Shown here one piece after another: positions 1-12,100 of a stretch of DNA of 64,000 nt. Position 1 is the stretch's first letter. Every line of letters begins with the position of its first letter. The position numbers were made by a program, and so were the translations under genes. The stretch is from Edolisoma coerulescens. Lineage: Eukaryota; Chordata; Aves; Passeriformes; Campephagidae. The notes beneath the pieces were generated by a model that was given only the letters and a program-made list of their open reading frames with translations, was not told where the DNA came from and made no database searches. The stretch is from assembly GCA_013397115.1 (NCBI GenBank), contig VWZW01007674.1:682001-746000 (forward strand), written 5' to 3'.

Positions 1-576
1 GTCTCCCAAATGAGGTTTAACATAAAGGATGCAAACTGGAAGTCAAAGTTCTATTTTCAGTTGTGTAATTAATATGCTCTGTGGCTTTCACACATTTTGC
101 CTTGTAAAGTGCTTACCAAATGTAAGGGCCAATAGTATAACTGCATATATTGAATGCTTTCTATAGTAGTGCCTCCTGGGAGTCTATTCCTAGTCAACTA
201 GTTCCTATCATTTTTATCAGCAGGCCTACCCCAATGGCAATTCCCCCTCTTTCACCAAAAGGCTAACATCTATTAATATTTGTGACAAGCAATATAGCTT
301 AACCATGGTGTCTGTAGGGCTTGGATGGAACACTTTGGACACTTATTTCTATTTTGTCCTACTCCTAAAAACCAGACGGATTAGCTGATGCTAAATGGTA
401 GCAACGGGCTGTAGCCTTGCATTAGCACTATTTGGTACAATCAAATACCCTCTCATAGTCATACAGCAGGAAATTGTCTGCCAGCACTCACATCTGCAGG
501 ATACCTACTGCAATACAATGTATTCAATTTTGCTCAGGAATCTTGCCTGTTCACAACAAACCACAACAGTTCTTAC
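1..576 (-). other. ZFYVE1: ZFYVE1 intron 2 (partial)
   Basis: On the minus strand this follows the donor of the first coding exon: CAG, then GTAAGA, with the GT at 576-575. The next ZFYVE1 exon lies outside the window. I see no coding signal, repeat or RNA gene here. Confidence 0.8.
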
Positions 577-1074
577 CTGAATCTCCTCAGTTTCATCCAC
601 CAAGAGGAAACTCACAACTTTCTCTGTCATCTTCCTTCTCTTGGTCTCCTCATCCATTGCCTCCTCCTCTTCCTGTTCTTGGGCTTTGCCAGCATGGTAC
701 ACGGTGACAGGGTGCTTCCTTCTGTTCCCCCCAGCATGTGTTCTCTTCTGACACTCCACACAGAGGTTGATTTTGCACACCTGGCACCTCACTGCTGCTA
801 TCTGCCTTGAGCCCGTCATACTGGCATGCATTATGTTACCATTGGCACCTTTGCAGGAGTCACAGTACGGGACGTGGCCAGGTCTTATACGGGTCCGTTC
901 GTGGTTCCGCAACCTTTCTGGCTGATGCAGCTCTTCTTCACAACGTTGGCACTGTAGGCTCCTGCACTCATCGCACTCAAAGATTGCTTCATCTGTCCCA
1001 CTGCAAACATAGCTTTCCTGGCACAGGAGTGTCGTGTTCTGTCCTTTCTCCACAGTTTGTGTATGGGCACTCAT
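577..1074 (-). CDS. ZFYVE1: ZFYVE1 (DFCP1) first coding exon, residues 1-166
   Basis: This encodes the N-terminus of ZFYVE1, a double-FYVE protein of the ER, Golgi and omegasome that binds PI3P and marks autophagosome formation. Starting at ATG 1074-1072, the frame gives 166 codons that read straight up to the donor at 576-575, ending in phase 0. Recognisable segments are CQESYVCSGTDEAIFECDEC near residue 18, the conserved RPGHVPYCDSCKG and the Cys/His-rich VRCQVCKINLCVECQKRTHAGG (a B-box-like zinc region), then MDEETKRRKMTEKVVSFLLVDE near the end. An insertion of about six residues after YCDSCKG distinguishes it from the human protein as I remember it. The start has A at -3. The P-loop domain and both FYVE fingers are in exons outside the window. 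The 5' side of the exon probably begins near 1113, at an AG preceded by a weak pyrimidine tract. Confidence 0.96.
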
Positions 1075-1113
1075 CTTCAGATTTCTTTACAGCAATGTTT
1101 TTCTCTCCTGTTT

Positions 1114-2067
1114 CTGTTTCAAACAATGATATGTGTAGAAGTCAGTTGCAAATTTAGTATTTTCACAAAAGAAAGAAACACGAGAGGAATGTTGTCTGTA
1201 CTTAATTTTCAATAATTAATATATGTTTCTGTAAGATTCATACACTGACCTGCCTCGCAGGACGAGTGTTGTTAAGTGCTAATGAAGTTTTCGCTCTCCA
1301 AAATAAACTTAGACAATGTGGCTGGTTTCATGTATTATTATACCCAAATGCTGGTATACATTCTTGCTCTGTTTAGCTGTTTAAGGTACTTTCAGTGATG
1401 AGAACAAAAACCCAGCCTGGTGTACTTCAGCAGATACAGCAAGTATTTCCCTGAAGCTGAGAACGGAGACAGCTGGTGACACAGAGACAAAAAAGGCATC
1501 AGAAATGCACAAGTGCATATACATGTACACAGACACACACAAAAGGACCATGTCAAGACTAGAAAATTCTCTGCTTTCACTCCACAGCTAAGCTCCTCCT
1601 TCAGAGAGTTCGCAGTATTTATTTGCTGGGAATTTCCTGATGTGCTTCGCCAGATAAACAAAAATCCGCTCTCTTTGTACGGTCCTTCTAGTAACAGCGG
1701 AAGACGATCGCTACTGCGGTCAGGCTGACAGACAACGGGATTTTTCCCTCTCCCTCTGCGCCCCAAGTTGCCAGAGCAGAGCCCCAAGCCCAGCGCCCGC
1801 CGAGGGCAGCCTGCGCACCCCGCCGCCGCCTTTGTCTCGACCGCTGCCTCCGGGCCGCCTCCCATGCTCCCAGCCAGCGCGGAGCCCCTCTCGCTCCGGG
1901 ATGACCCTCGGCGCCCCCTCNCCGCGGCCCCGGGCGGGCGCTGCCCCGCGGCGGCCGCACTTGTGGCTCGGCCGCCCGCCCGCGGGGGCTGCAGGCGGAC
2001 CCCGCGACCCGCCCGCGGTTACGTAACGGCGGTGCCGGCCAGCGCCTCCCCCCGCGCCCGCACCTAC
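1114..2067 (-). other. ZFYVE1: ZFYVE1 intron 1
   Basis: This lies between the CpG-island exon and the first coding exon. The donor at 2067-2066 reads CAG|GTAGGTG on the minus strand, close to ideal. The acceptor is less clear: the best choice is near 1115-1114 (GAAACAG), with a TACTAAA branch-like sequence upstream. The half nearest the promoter is CpG island; the rest is plain AT-rich sequence. Confidence 0.6.
2018..2027. promoter_or_regulatory. GTTACGTAAC palindrome (D-box, PAR-bZIP/NFIL3 type)
   Basis: A perfect 10-bp palindrome contains TTACGTAA, the high-affinity site known for NFIL3 and the PAR-bZIP factors DBP, TEF and HLF. It lies about 40 bases inside ZFYVE1 intron 1, in the CpG island. 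Occupancy is inference. Confidence 0.45.
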
Positions 2068-2500
2068 CTGGGGCTGCGCCCGCCGCCGCGCCGGCCGGGA
2101 AGGGGGAAGCCCTCGGGCTCCTCCCGCCGAGCGGCGGCAGCGAGCGGGAGCCGCGGCGGGGCCGGGAACAAAGGCGGAGCGGCGCGGGGCGCCGCGAGCC
2201 GGGCTATTGTTTACAAGCCAGCGGCCACCTTTCTTCCCCTTCCTCCCGCCGGCACCCAGTGACTAAGGACTCGGGTCCCGGCCGCGGCTTCCTCCTCCCC
2301 CCCTCCCCTCCGCGCCCGGGGGGGGATGTCCCCGTTCTCCTCCCCCAGGGGCCGACCATGCAGTCGGGGCGCCCGGGGGAACTGAGTAGGGCAGGGCCGG
2401 CCAGGACCCGCGCCCCCTCCGCCCGCTCCCCTCGTTGTCAGCCGCGACCAGCTGATCGCGGGGAACTTCGGGGTTATTTTCTCACCGCGGAGACGGGAAG
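2068..2500 (-). other. ZFYVE1: ZFYVE1 untranslated exon 1 (5' end approximate)
   Basis: The 3' boundary is set by the strong minus-strand donor CAG|GTAGGTG at 2068/2067. The upstream limit is a guess: the exon should start inside the CpG island, downstream of the ZNF143-like site at 2532-2549. It has no initiation codon linked to the ZFYVE1 frame, so it is read as 5' UTR. Confidence 0.5.
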
Positions 2501-2531
2501 GCGGCGGGCTGAAGGCGGGGCGGCGCTGGCA

Positions 2532-2549
2532 CGCCGGGAGCTGTAGTCC
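2532..2549 (-). promoter_or_regulatory. ZNF143-like (SBS) promoter element
   Basis: On the minus strand the sequence reads GGACTACAGCTCCCGGCG, close to the ACTACAnnTCCCAG core bound by ZNF143 in many CpG-island promoters. It lies upstream of ZFYVE1 exon 1 in the orientation of that gene, which helps bound the transcription start. Confidence 0.5.
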
Positions 2550-2659
2550 GGGAGCTGCACCGCCCCGGGCTCGCCGCGGCGGGCGGATCGTGCAGTGCCG
2601 CGGTCCTTGTGGTGACCCCGAGGTTTTCTGCCCCCCTCGTTTTGTTTTCGCCCCACTGT

Positions 2660-5560
2660 CTCATAGCTGCCTGGGTTCCCCGAGGAGCTGCGCCAGAGGT
2701 GTGTAAATAGCCCCCAGCAGGGTTTAAAGGGGTGAAATTCGTAGCGAGGCTCTTTCCTCCCACCGCCTGGAGAACGACCAAGCGGCTGCTCCCAGGCCTC
2801 CAGGCAAACGAACGGATCACTGTGTCTGCCTTAGAAGAGAGCACTTGGCGCCCAGATCTCATGTGCCGCTCGTGGGTTTAAACGAAGTCTCGACACAGAG
2901 AGCCACTGGTCATTGTCATTGCAGCCTTTGGGGTTTTTTCATGACTGTAGCTTCAACCTATGGATGAACAGCCATCATTTATATAGCTGAAAGAGACTGC
3001 AGGTGTGAAATAGAGGTACACATCTGCCAAAAAAATGGCATTCATTGTCACAAACTGGAGCTGTGGGAATGGGAGGTGAACGCCAGACAGAGATGGTCAA
3101 AGAAACCACACGGTGAGGAAGTAACTTTGGCCAGTAGTGGCTCCAATGAGCTGTTGGCTCATGGGGTGCTACAAGAAAATAGTGAGTTATTTTTCATTGG
3201 CTGATTTAGATAATACGCAAAAATATTTTTGCTGTAGCATAGCCAGTGCACAGGCAATTTCTCTTCTAAAGTAACAAGAGTTTTCGGCTGGATGTTTGGA
3301 TCAAATGCTAGTGGTTACTTCATCAGAGGAAGGATATGCACTGTTTTCCTTCAGTGGATATTACATGTTGATAATCACTAACAGACAGCTATAAGGTGCC
3401 CCATCCTTTGGTCTGCTGCTTCAGTTTTAGACAAATAATTTCAAGAGGGAGCCAAATTACACAACTGGATATCCATGTAGAAGGCACTGATTACAACTTT
3501 ACCTTTGAAATACCATCATTTCCCAAAACTGAGTCAGCAGGCCCAATAACTGTGAAAATGGGGCATCGGTGAATTTTCTAACACCGAGTGACCGAGGCCC
3601 TCTCAGAGTTCAAGTGTATTACTGAAGTACTTTTGTTATACTAGATTGTACTATATATATATTTGTGTAGGCATATACATGATTTAATTATTTATCTTTT
3701 ATGCAGTTTCATGATGATGTAAGACTGAAGACTGGCATGGTAACTCTCTTCCCTGTTCTCTTTCATGCTGTCACAATAATGTATTTTCACTTGGTATTTT
3801 GCATAAAAGAATAATTTAAGAGATTGACAAAACAGACTGACATCTATAGGAATAAAGTTTTGGTGAACCAAATGTCTTCAGACTGAAAAAATCCTGAATA
3901 ATGAATATAACTAATACATATGAGGTAGAAACTTTTAAATCTCACAGTGCTATTCAGAGAAGCCAAGGAATGAGATCAATGAGTCTGGCATCTAAAGGAT
4001 CTTCCTCTAAGTGGCTCTATTTAGACTGGTAATGTGATAGAGGGAGCAATTAAAGGATATGAGGAAGGGAAGACAAAATGCATATAAAATTTTTAAAATG
4101 CATAGTCAGAAACAACGTGATCCCTGTACCCTGAGGTGCTGCCTAACACATTTGGGATGATTTCTCATGCTTGAAATACAAGACAATTGGCAGAAAAAAA
4201 AAAAGCACCTCTTTTAATTTTAACCTTAATATTAAAAACCATCTACTGCGCTCTTCATGATTAGCTTGAGCACGAAACTCTGGAGTTTGCAGTGAGAACT
4301 GAAGAAAGTGAACTGTGGTCAGTATCTGGAAAGGGATCTCAGTTCCATAACTGAAAGGCAGGAAGATAATGTAGGCACTAGGGGTGGGTAATTTTAAAAT
4401 CCCATAGCAGAAAGAGTAAAGATGGGAAAGCAACTACATTTCCTGGATGCTTCTGCTGTTATTCTTCCTTGATTAAGAAGGATACAGGAGGCTACAATTC
4501 ATTTGTATAAGAATAATAAATGCAAAATAGCCTATTTATTTGGCTGAAAAAATAGATGAACCTGTACATGAGCAAAGCCTTTGCAATGTTTCCTATAAAT
4601 CAAAACTTATTACATACAGCAGTACAAGTGAGTTTGGGATTCACATTTCTTTTTCAAGCGGAGCTGTTGTTTTCGGAGACAACACAGAAAGAGAAGGTTC
4701 TGGAGATTTTTGTTATGCCCCTTCTCTTTTCCTTGGTTTTCCTAGGTATGCTTATAAATTATTTTAAATATTAACAGTAGTCAGTATTTGTATTAGTTAG
4801 AAGGAGATATGCAAGCTCCATAAGCTGGAATTAATAGAAAGTAAAAATGCTGTTTCTGGTGGGGGGAAGGAATTGCATTCAAACGTAAAGTATTTCTTAA
4901 ATCTGCTACTGCTAAAATATTTACCCTTACACATCATCTTGTAAAGCAAGGTGATGAACAGGACCTTAGTTCCAACGCAGTTGTTGGCTGTTCAGTAGCA
5001 CGTATGACATCAGCCACATAGTTTTAATCTGCTTTGTACTGAAGAAGTCAGTCTACTTCAAATATTTTTCTTGCCATTACAGGTGGAGATTTTGTCATTC
5101 GACGCTTGTCTTTTCAGCGCTTTTCTTTAAACAATGGAAAATACGATTTTTTTCCTTATCTGAGCCAGTATTTTTTAAACACCTTTATGCACATATGTTC
5201 ATTTTGTGGGCTACCTCATAATAACCTGTAAGAGCACGTTCCTTTCATTCATAGTCACTTCCTCTTTCCACTTGCAACTCCTTGCCATCAGTGGTGTAAC
5301 TACAGCAATTACTGTCTTGCATATCATGTTGAAAACTGTCTCTTAATGTAGTCTAAATGCTGCAAGTAGGTCAGGGAAACCAGCAACTGTAGACCCCGGC
5401 TAGGCCCAACAGCACAGTGACATCTTTCTGATGAGCATACAGCTGCTTAAGACACTAGTGTTCGCTCCTTTTCCTGTGTGAATCCTTAGGTCTTTTACAG
5501 CAGATAGAATCTTCCAAGAAAGCCAATTGTATCGTGGGCTGCATCCCAAGCAACGTGGGC
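2660..5560. other. Intergenic DNA between divergent ZFYVE1 and RBM25 promoters
   Basis: AT-rich spacer between the two head-to-head CpG islands. I find no coding exon, RNA gene or recognisable transposon. A NF-E2/MARE-like TGAGTCAGCA occurs near 3531, with no further support. Short open frames here look random in composition. Confidence 0.6.
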
Positions 5561-5764
5561 AGCAGGTCGAGGGAGGGGATTCTGTACAGCCCGTCCCGAC
5601 CACCGTTACGGGCAGGTCGCAGCTCAGCCTGACCTGAGTGTCTGGCTGAGGGGGGCATGACGGCTGACAGACGGGCGACACTCCGTGCCACTCACAGCCG
5701 GAGGATTTCCAGAGGCTTTCCAGGGCCTCCAGCCGCCCCAGCTCCGAGCGGCGCCGCTTGACCT

Positions 5765-5777
5765 CAACATGGCGGAG
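5765..5777 (+). promoter_or_regulatory. YY1-like element CAACATGGCGGAG
   Basis: Matches the AAnATGGCGG core of YY1, which in CpG-island genes usually lies at or just downstream of the start of transcription. If so, transcription starts near 5750, and the ATG within it opens a 75-codon upstream frame ending at 5993. Confidence 0.45.
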
Positions 5778-5983
5778 CTCCGGGCCGGGTCACGACTCCG
5801 CGCCGCCTGCCCGCAGCAACGATGGCAGCAGCGCGCATGTCCTTTCGCTCCCCCCTGCCCTTCTACCCGCCGCCGCTCTATGGTCGGCCGCGTTACTGCC
5901 TGGGCGCGCGCGGGGGCGCTCTGGCACGGCCGCCTCTGTGGTGGCGCGGCGCGGTGCACGCCGGACTGCTGGCGGAAGGGGCG

Positions 5984-5995
5984 GGTCACATGACC
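5984..5995. promoter_or_regulatory. M-box E-box GGTCACATGACC
   Basis: Contains TCACATGA, the M-box form of E-box known for MITF/TFE/TFEB and also used by USF, flanked symmetrically by GG and CC. It lies next to a GC box and ETS-type site, about 110 bases upstream of the RBM25 exon 1 donor. Confidence 0.4.
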
Positions 5996-6106
5996 CCGCG
6001 CGGCGCGGCGGCAGCGGCTCGGCGCGGTGTGTTCGCGGCCTAGCGGGGCCTCAGCCGGCCCAGCGCTTCCCCCGCGCCATCCCCCGCCCCGCTCCGCGGC
6101 CAAGGG

Positions 6107-9100
6107 GTGAGAACCGAGGGGCTGCGGGGGGAAGAGGGAGGCAGCGAGGGAGGGCACGCGGCGGTGGCGCCTTGGCCGCCCGCTGGGCGGAGGCACGGCC
6201 GAGGCCACTGGGCCGCGGCGGGCGCTCGCTTGGGAGGTGGCTCGGGCCTGGACGGGGCGTGGAACGGGCGAGCGGCCTCGGGGCGGTGCTCGCGAGGCCC
6301 GTTCGCTTCCTCTCCCGCTGGGACGCGTGGGAGTCCGTTCCGCCGACCCCGGCGGGAGGGCCGGGAGCGGCCCCGCGGGAGGCGAGGGCAGCCCGTCGCA
6401 CGCCCGGGACGAGGACCTGCGCGGAGCTTTGCTGGCGCCCGACGCTGCTCCCCGGGCCTAGCCGCCTCGGACTGTGGGTGGGATTTCTACTTTTCCACGT
6501 TGGGGAAACCGATCACGCTAGGAAACGCGATGTATTGCTACAGGGAAGTTATTGTCCTTAGTGTGAATTAGGGTGGTCATCTTAAAACACGTGTTAGCAG
6601 GTCGTGCGTAAAAGAGTGATCAAGAGTGATTCATCCGTGTCAGCAGCCGTTGTGAGTGCACACTCCGTGTTTTTCTCATGATGTCTTTTTCCGTTTTAGA
6701 AAAAGACCTTTGTCTGCCTGAAGGAGAGTTTTTTGTTTAAACACAGGGAATATCTTGAACACAGCTAACGTTTCGGTTTTTTCGTAGGTCTTGAACGGCC
6801 CTACAGAAAATGAAATCTCAAAAGTTTTATATTTCTCAGTCCATTCAGACTAAAATACACGCACCCGGCATTTTAGTCTTTTGATGTGCGGCAGGAAAGC
6901 ATTGCTTCAGGTATTGCATCGGCATTTATGGAGAGGGTTCTGAGCAAATTAGAAGGAAGAATAGGACAGTTTCTTACTTTCCCTCTAAAGGGACTGTACA
7001 GAGTACTTTGCGTTTCCCTGCTTCTCTGCCTCCAAGTGCCCATTCACATAAGTGTTGTAATGGCACAGCCATGTTTCTGTTTTGGGAAGAGTCAATAACC
7101 GAGTTAGAATGGAGAGTCACTTATTTCACTAACCAGGGCTTTATATGGGTGCAGAGGCACGGACTTAAGAATTAAATCAAATATCTTAAAGTTCCAATGA
7201 CGTACTTAACAGAGCCCTACTTTAAAGGGTTTTGGACTGAGGCTTTGGTTTGGATAAACACGTTGCTTTTTGTGTTGCTTTATAATAGCAGTGTGGGATG
7301 CAACTATTCCACAGCAGCTACTAAACACTTTCTAGATCACCTCTGAAAAACAAACTAGAGCAAATCCCAGTATTTTTGTTCAGAAATATATATACTTAGA
7401 AAATCTGTAGTATATTTCATCTCTCTCCCTGTCGGTTGTGTTTAACATTTAAACCTTACTTAGCTTTCCGGCCGTTTTGGAGAAAACTCTAGGGGTCTAA
7501 GAAAGTGGTCAGTTTCACTGGGGAAGCCAATTGGCTTGGAATAGAAGATTTTTCTTTTAGGGAGCTTTTTTGGATGACAAGCAATAATGTAAACAGCACC
7601 TTTGTTGGGTGACAAACTAGGAGGTTATTTTTGGCTTGAATATCCACACATCATGTAGGGATCAATGCTCACTGTGTGATAGTACTGACTTTAACAGACA
7701 GGTTTGTTGCATATATTTTCTTCAGCTTGCACAGCTGTTTTGTGCAACTTATTCTAGACTAAGGGTACAGACTTTTTGTGGTGCAAAAGAACTGTTTTGG
7801 GAAAGTATTGAAGGGAAGTTAAGATAAGATAAAATTAAATCAAACTAGATCAGCCATACTGTCACTGTTCCTATGACACTTCATTTATGTATTCTTGAAA
7901 CACATGAAGTTTGTTTGTGCATTAAGACTTGATGGGTTTTGCAGTAAGTTTTAACTTCCTTTAGTGTAACAGTAGTAAATATTGCAGCTGTTTGCTTCAT
8001 GGGGAACTTCACTGTTTTAAAAATGGTTAAGATGTTTTGCAGGTTTTTAAATAAAATTTCTGATGTGTAAGCAGATATACTAAGGATATTAATCCTGTGA
8101 CACTGGTAGAAATATGACGCTGCCCTGAGTAGATGATGGAATTGTCAGTTTAAAACACGTTAGTTACGAGCAATTTTTATTAAACTTATGTTCTGCTTAT
8201 GACATACCCCTTCACCCCTTTATTTAAAAAAATGAAGTCAGTAAAACAGAAGGTTAAAGGAATACTATGATTTAAAAAGAAATTACTGCGTTAACAGACA
8301 GTGCACTGCAACCAGGACAGTACAATCTCAGTCCCCTCTTATTGGGACTTTTTAGGAGTCAGAGATGATAAAGAACAGGGCAGCAATGTCTGGGTGATGG
8401 TGACCCTTGTTTTGTAGTAGTTATGAGTTCTGTGTCGTCTCAGGGCTGGAATCAAGTGTCTAAGGCCAGTTCTCTACATTTGCTTAGTTGTAAATCAGAG
8501 CCAGCGTCCTCCGAGTGGACAAAGCTCCGTCCCAGCAGGGATCGCACCATGACAGGATTAATGAGTCTCAATGGATTTTGCCATACCTTAGAACCATACA
8601 GATATCCCTGTACTCTCTTGAAGTTTCAGAAGATTGGTGCAGATGGCTCTGCATGTTGCTTGGTTCCACCAGGAGTCAAGTTAGAAGTGCAGTGTACAAA
8701 GCCGCTGAGCTCCTTCTGGGCCAAAGTTAAACGTGGGATATTGTAGCTGTGTTTATGTAGCACTTGCCTTAGTAGCACAGGCTGGCTTTGAGCTGGGTCT
8801 GCATAGAGTAAACTTAGATGTTTTGCCATCCGTGATATAATTAATCTGCAGCTTAGAGAAATGGCCCAAGGCTAATAAAGTGTGCACCCACGTTACTGTG
8901 TTAACTTGCATCAAGGCTGTGCTCTTGAAGGAAGTCTCACAGTTGTCACCACTTAGGAAATTTATTTGTTGGTTTGCGCTATTCCAGTGGATAAGCTGGA
9001 TTCCTTTCGGATGAAAATATACTGAAAGATGCAGTCGTACCTACAAACTGGCATTCAGTTTAGTGGGGCGGACCTCCCCAAAACATGTAGTAAGGACGTG

Positions 9101-12100
9101 AGGGTCTCAACTCCCATTGGTTTTGTTTAACAGACTTGTTCCTATTGTATTGCTTGCTGGCACAGACACAGCCTAAACTGACTGCACTTTGAGTCTGAGA
9201 CTTGACATAAACGCATCATTTTGGGGGTTAAAGATGTCATTATTTCAGTGTTTTGAGTGTCATCAGGCCAGTTGGTCACTGCTTTTCTGACTCCTGTATT
9301 TTTGTGACCACTGTAACATTCACACAAATTAAACTCTCGCTTAAAGAGCTGCTACTACTTAAACTGCAGCTGTCAAGAATGCTGCTTACATTCAGTTTCA
9401 CTAGAGGTAATACTTCCACAAGTCAGCTGAGGTTTTAAAAATATGTCAAGACGGTTTAGTTTCTTAGTTAGACATTTGAATAAATTGGGGGAGTTGGAAG
9501 ATCACCATATACATTACTGAGACCACAGTAAATGTGTCAGGAACTGATCACTGAACTGTACTGGCAGGGTAGGAGGACAATGTGCAGAGAAGTTCAAGAT
9601 GCTGTTCCTGAGATGTCTACAAGTGTATTCTACGTAGATCCAGCTTAGCATCTCCTAACTTTTCTTACCTAACCTTTGGTTTGTAGTTGCTTAGAAATTT
9701 GGTGCAGAGCTCCTCTGACTGTTGAAGAGTATCTGCGTTTCCGGTGTGTTCTCTAGCTCCTGACAGAAAAGAATGTGTTGGGCAGTTCCCTTCATTGTAG
9801 CATCTTGGATGCATCTTCCTCCCTCGTCCAGATCTCTCACTTCTCCAGTGAGCAGTTTCGCTCCTGGTGTCTGTTGATCCTCACAGCTTTCGTAGCGGAA
9901 CAGAATTAAACTGTTCTCTCTGCTGGTTTCACATCAATAGTTACACAGAGTAGTGAGAAAGAGACCAAGGCCTTCCTTAGTTCTAGTTTTGATCTTAAGT
10001 GCCACAGGCAGCAGAGTTGCTAGATTTGGTCCATGGAAGAATTAAGTCAGTAACAGGGCAGCTTTCTAGCTGCTGTGAAAGTAATTGTACAAATATGGGG
10101 GGCGTGAGGGGAGAAAGAACAGAGTGCTTTGGAATGGACTGTTGAAGCCCTATGTATAACAGTGTTTCACATCATCTGCCTGGAAGATCAAAAGACTTAA
10201 GTTTGTTCTCTTCTTACTGCCTTTTTCCTTTTATGCAGTAACAGTAACTTCGTTGACTGCTAAATTTTTGCTTTTTAAATTTAAATTATAAAAAAACCCC
10301 AACCAAACAGTTGCTTTTCTGTGTGTATGTAACATCCAGTGGGTCTGGTATGTTTCAGCATATTTTAATTCAAAGAACTGTTTCACTTCTTAGTCCCCAG
10401 GCCTTTTTTGTTGGCATCTCGAAAATGGTGGCTCAGATGAAGTGCTTATCAGAGCGAGAGAAGGGATTGCACCTACAGGCAGCCTGGAAAATTACTTCCC
10501 CAATTGTTCTTTTATGTTTTACAGGCCATGCCTTAACATCTTGTGGACCTCTGATGGTGTAACTGTTGTAGCCTGTTTAGACCCATTTCAGATGCAGTAG
10601 CTTATTGTTTGTGCCATCTGCCCCAAAACAGCTTTGAATTTTATCCATTTGTTTTATCAGCTTGTAATATAGATAAGAACTGAGAGCCTTAATGATCTTA
10701 ATTTTGTGCTTTTTCTGTTCGTGAAAGTTTCAAGTAGTGATACCAAGGCAGATAAGGGAGTTCTGTTCTTTTCCATACCGTACAAGTTCCAGATTCTAGA
10801 TGAATGTCAAGTGATGTGCATGTAGTCTGAAGAGACAATAAGCAACTTTTTAAAAAATAACATGGCATATATCTTTGCTGCTTTTCTTTGCCTATACACT
10901 TTTAAAAATTCAGGAATTACAGAAAGGAAATGTGTTCTTAGGCATATGGATTCTAAAAGGGAAGGGAAGTTTTATGTTTATTATATTGCATAAAAGCTTT
11001 ATTGAACTGTTGAAAAAATGCTTGCATTTGCTCTCTTGTTTCTTCTGCCATCTTAGACCTTGTGTCACAGGAGTGTTCATTGTTTTGCCAGGTGAGATAT
11101 TGATAAATGCCCTTTGGGGCCAATTAATGAATGCCCTCATCACATACCTTGTGTAATTGATGTAGTTGTAAATATTCCCTTGAATGAATTATGTGATAGT
11201 GTTATATATGTGTTCTTAGACCAGAATAATTAAGTTCTGATGTTAGAAGGTATTAGCAAATACATTTGGGTTTCTCTTTAATCCTTTCCAGTCCATTATA
11301 TACATTGGTCTCTCACAGTTGTTTCCAGAGTGTGAGGGAATAAAGTTTTTCTATGTGATTCTGTTATTGTAATTTTTTAGATCTTTCAGATGTACCTACT
11401 ATTATGGTAGAGTACTGATACTATCTTTTACTTCTATTATTTAAGACTATCATTAATGGCTTGCTCTTGAACAAGTCTGGGAGGCACATCTGTCTCCAGC
11501 AAAACTTGTTTTCGGTTCGTTGCGTGTTCAGTGCCATTGTGTTCCTGTCTTGAAGAATGCACATTATAATCTACAGTTCTGTTGTATATATCAGAATTTT
11601 GTTTACCATAACTCTGTTTTCTCGAGACAGCCTTGCTTCAGTTTTGACTCATAGTTGCCTGTTAGGAAAGCAGTTGCAGTGCAGATCTGACACTGTAGGT
11701 TGTAAGGCAGTCTGTACAGTCCAATGAGAAACGCAAACGTTTCTGCTGACAGCTAACTGGGTTCTTGTCACTTGTGATACTGTATCTCTGTGATTCATAT
11801 CCACATGATCCACTGTGTTTGAACTTCTCCGATGCTTCCTCACTGCAGTGTGAATGTACGTATATGCTCAGCAGTAATAGTGTGGCCAGTTCGGGGTTTT
11901 TTAGAACTGAGGGCCAACCTTCTGTGAAAATTTGACTGTGTAAGGTTACTGAAACAATATTGGAAGCAAGAATGCATGCCTTAGTTGTATTAAGGGTGAT
12001 CTTGAGTGTTTTATGACTGGGTGGTGTCTGTTTCAGGGTCAGTAATATGCATGTAAAGTAATAACAATCTGAATAGAAAATAGTGTTTGAAATGATCTTT

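Larger units (their letters stand above)
1750..2650. promoter_or_regulatory. ZFYVE1: CpG-island promoter of ZFYVE1
   Basis: About 900 bases are very GC- and CpG-rich compared with AT-rich flanks, with no TATA box. The island covers ZFYVE1 exon 1 and the start of intron 1. It contains one ambiguous base (N at 1921). Long open frames across it on both strands are products of the base composition. Confidence 0.85.
5760..6106 (+). other. RBM25: RBM25 untranslated exon 1 (5' end approximate)
   Basis: The exon ends at a good donor, GGG|GTGAGA at 6106/6107. The start is uncertain: transcription could begin at the YY1-type site near 5765 or nearer 6000. It holds no start codon for the RBM25 protein, which begins in exon 2. 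Confidence 0.5.
5560..6450 (+). promoter_or_regulatory. RBM25: CpG-island promoter of RBM25
   Basis: A second dense CpG island with no TATA box. It carries a YY1-type ATGGCGG site, an ETS-type GCGGAAG next to a GC box near 5972-5984, and an M-box. The RBM25 coding exons start 6.3 kb downstream on the same strand, and a consensus donor closes the first exon at 6106/6107. The long open frames over this island on both strands are composition artefacts. Confidence 0.85.

Noticed and set aside
5624..6561. Overlapping long open frames on both strands (up to 267 codons)
   Set aside because: They lie in the RBM25 CpG island, where stop codons are rare; low-complexity Ala/Gly/Pro/Arg content and no known domain.
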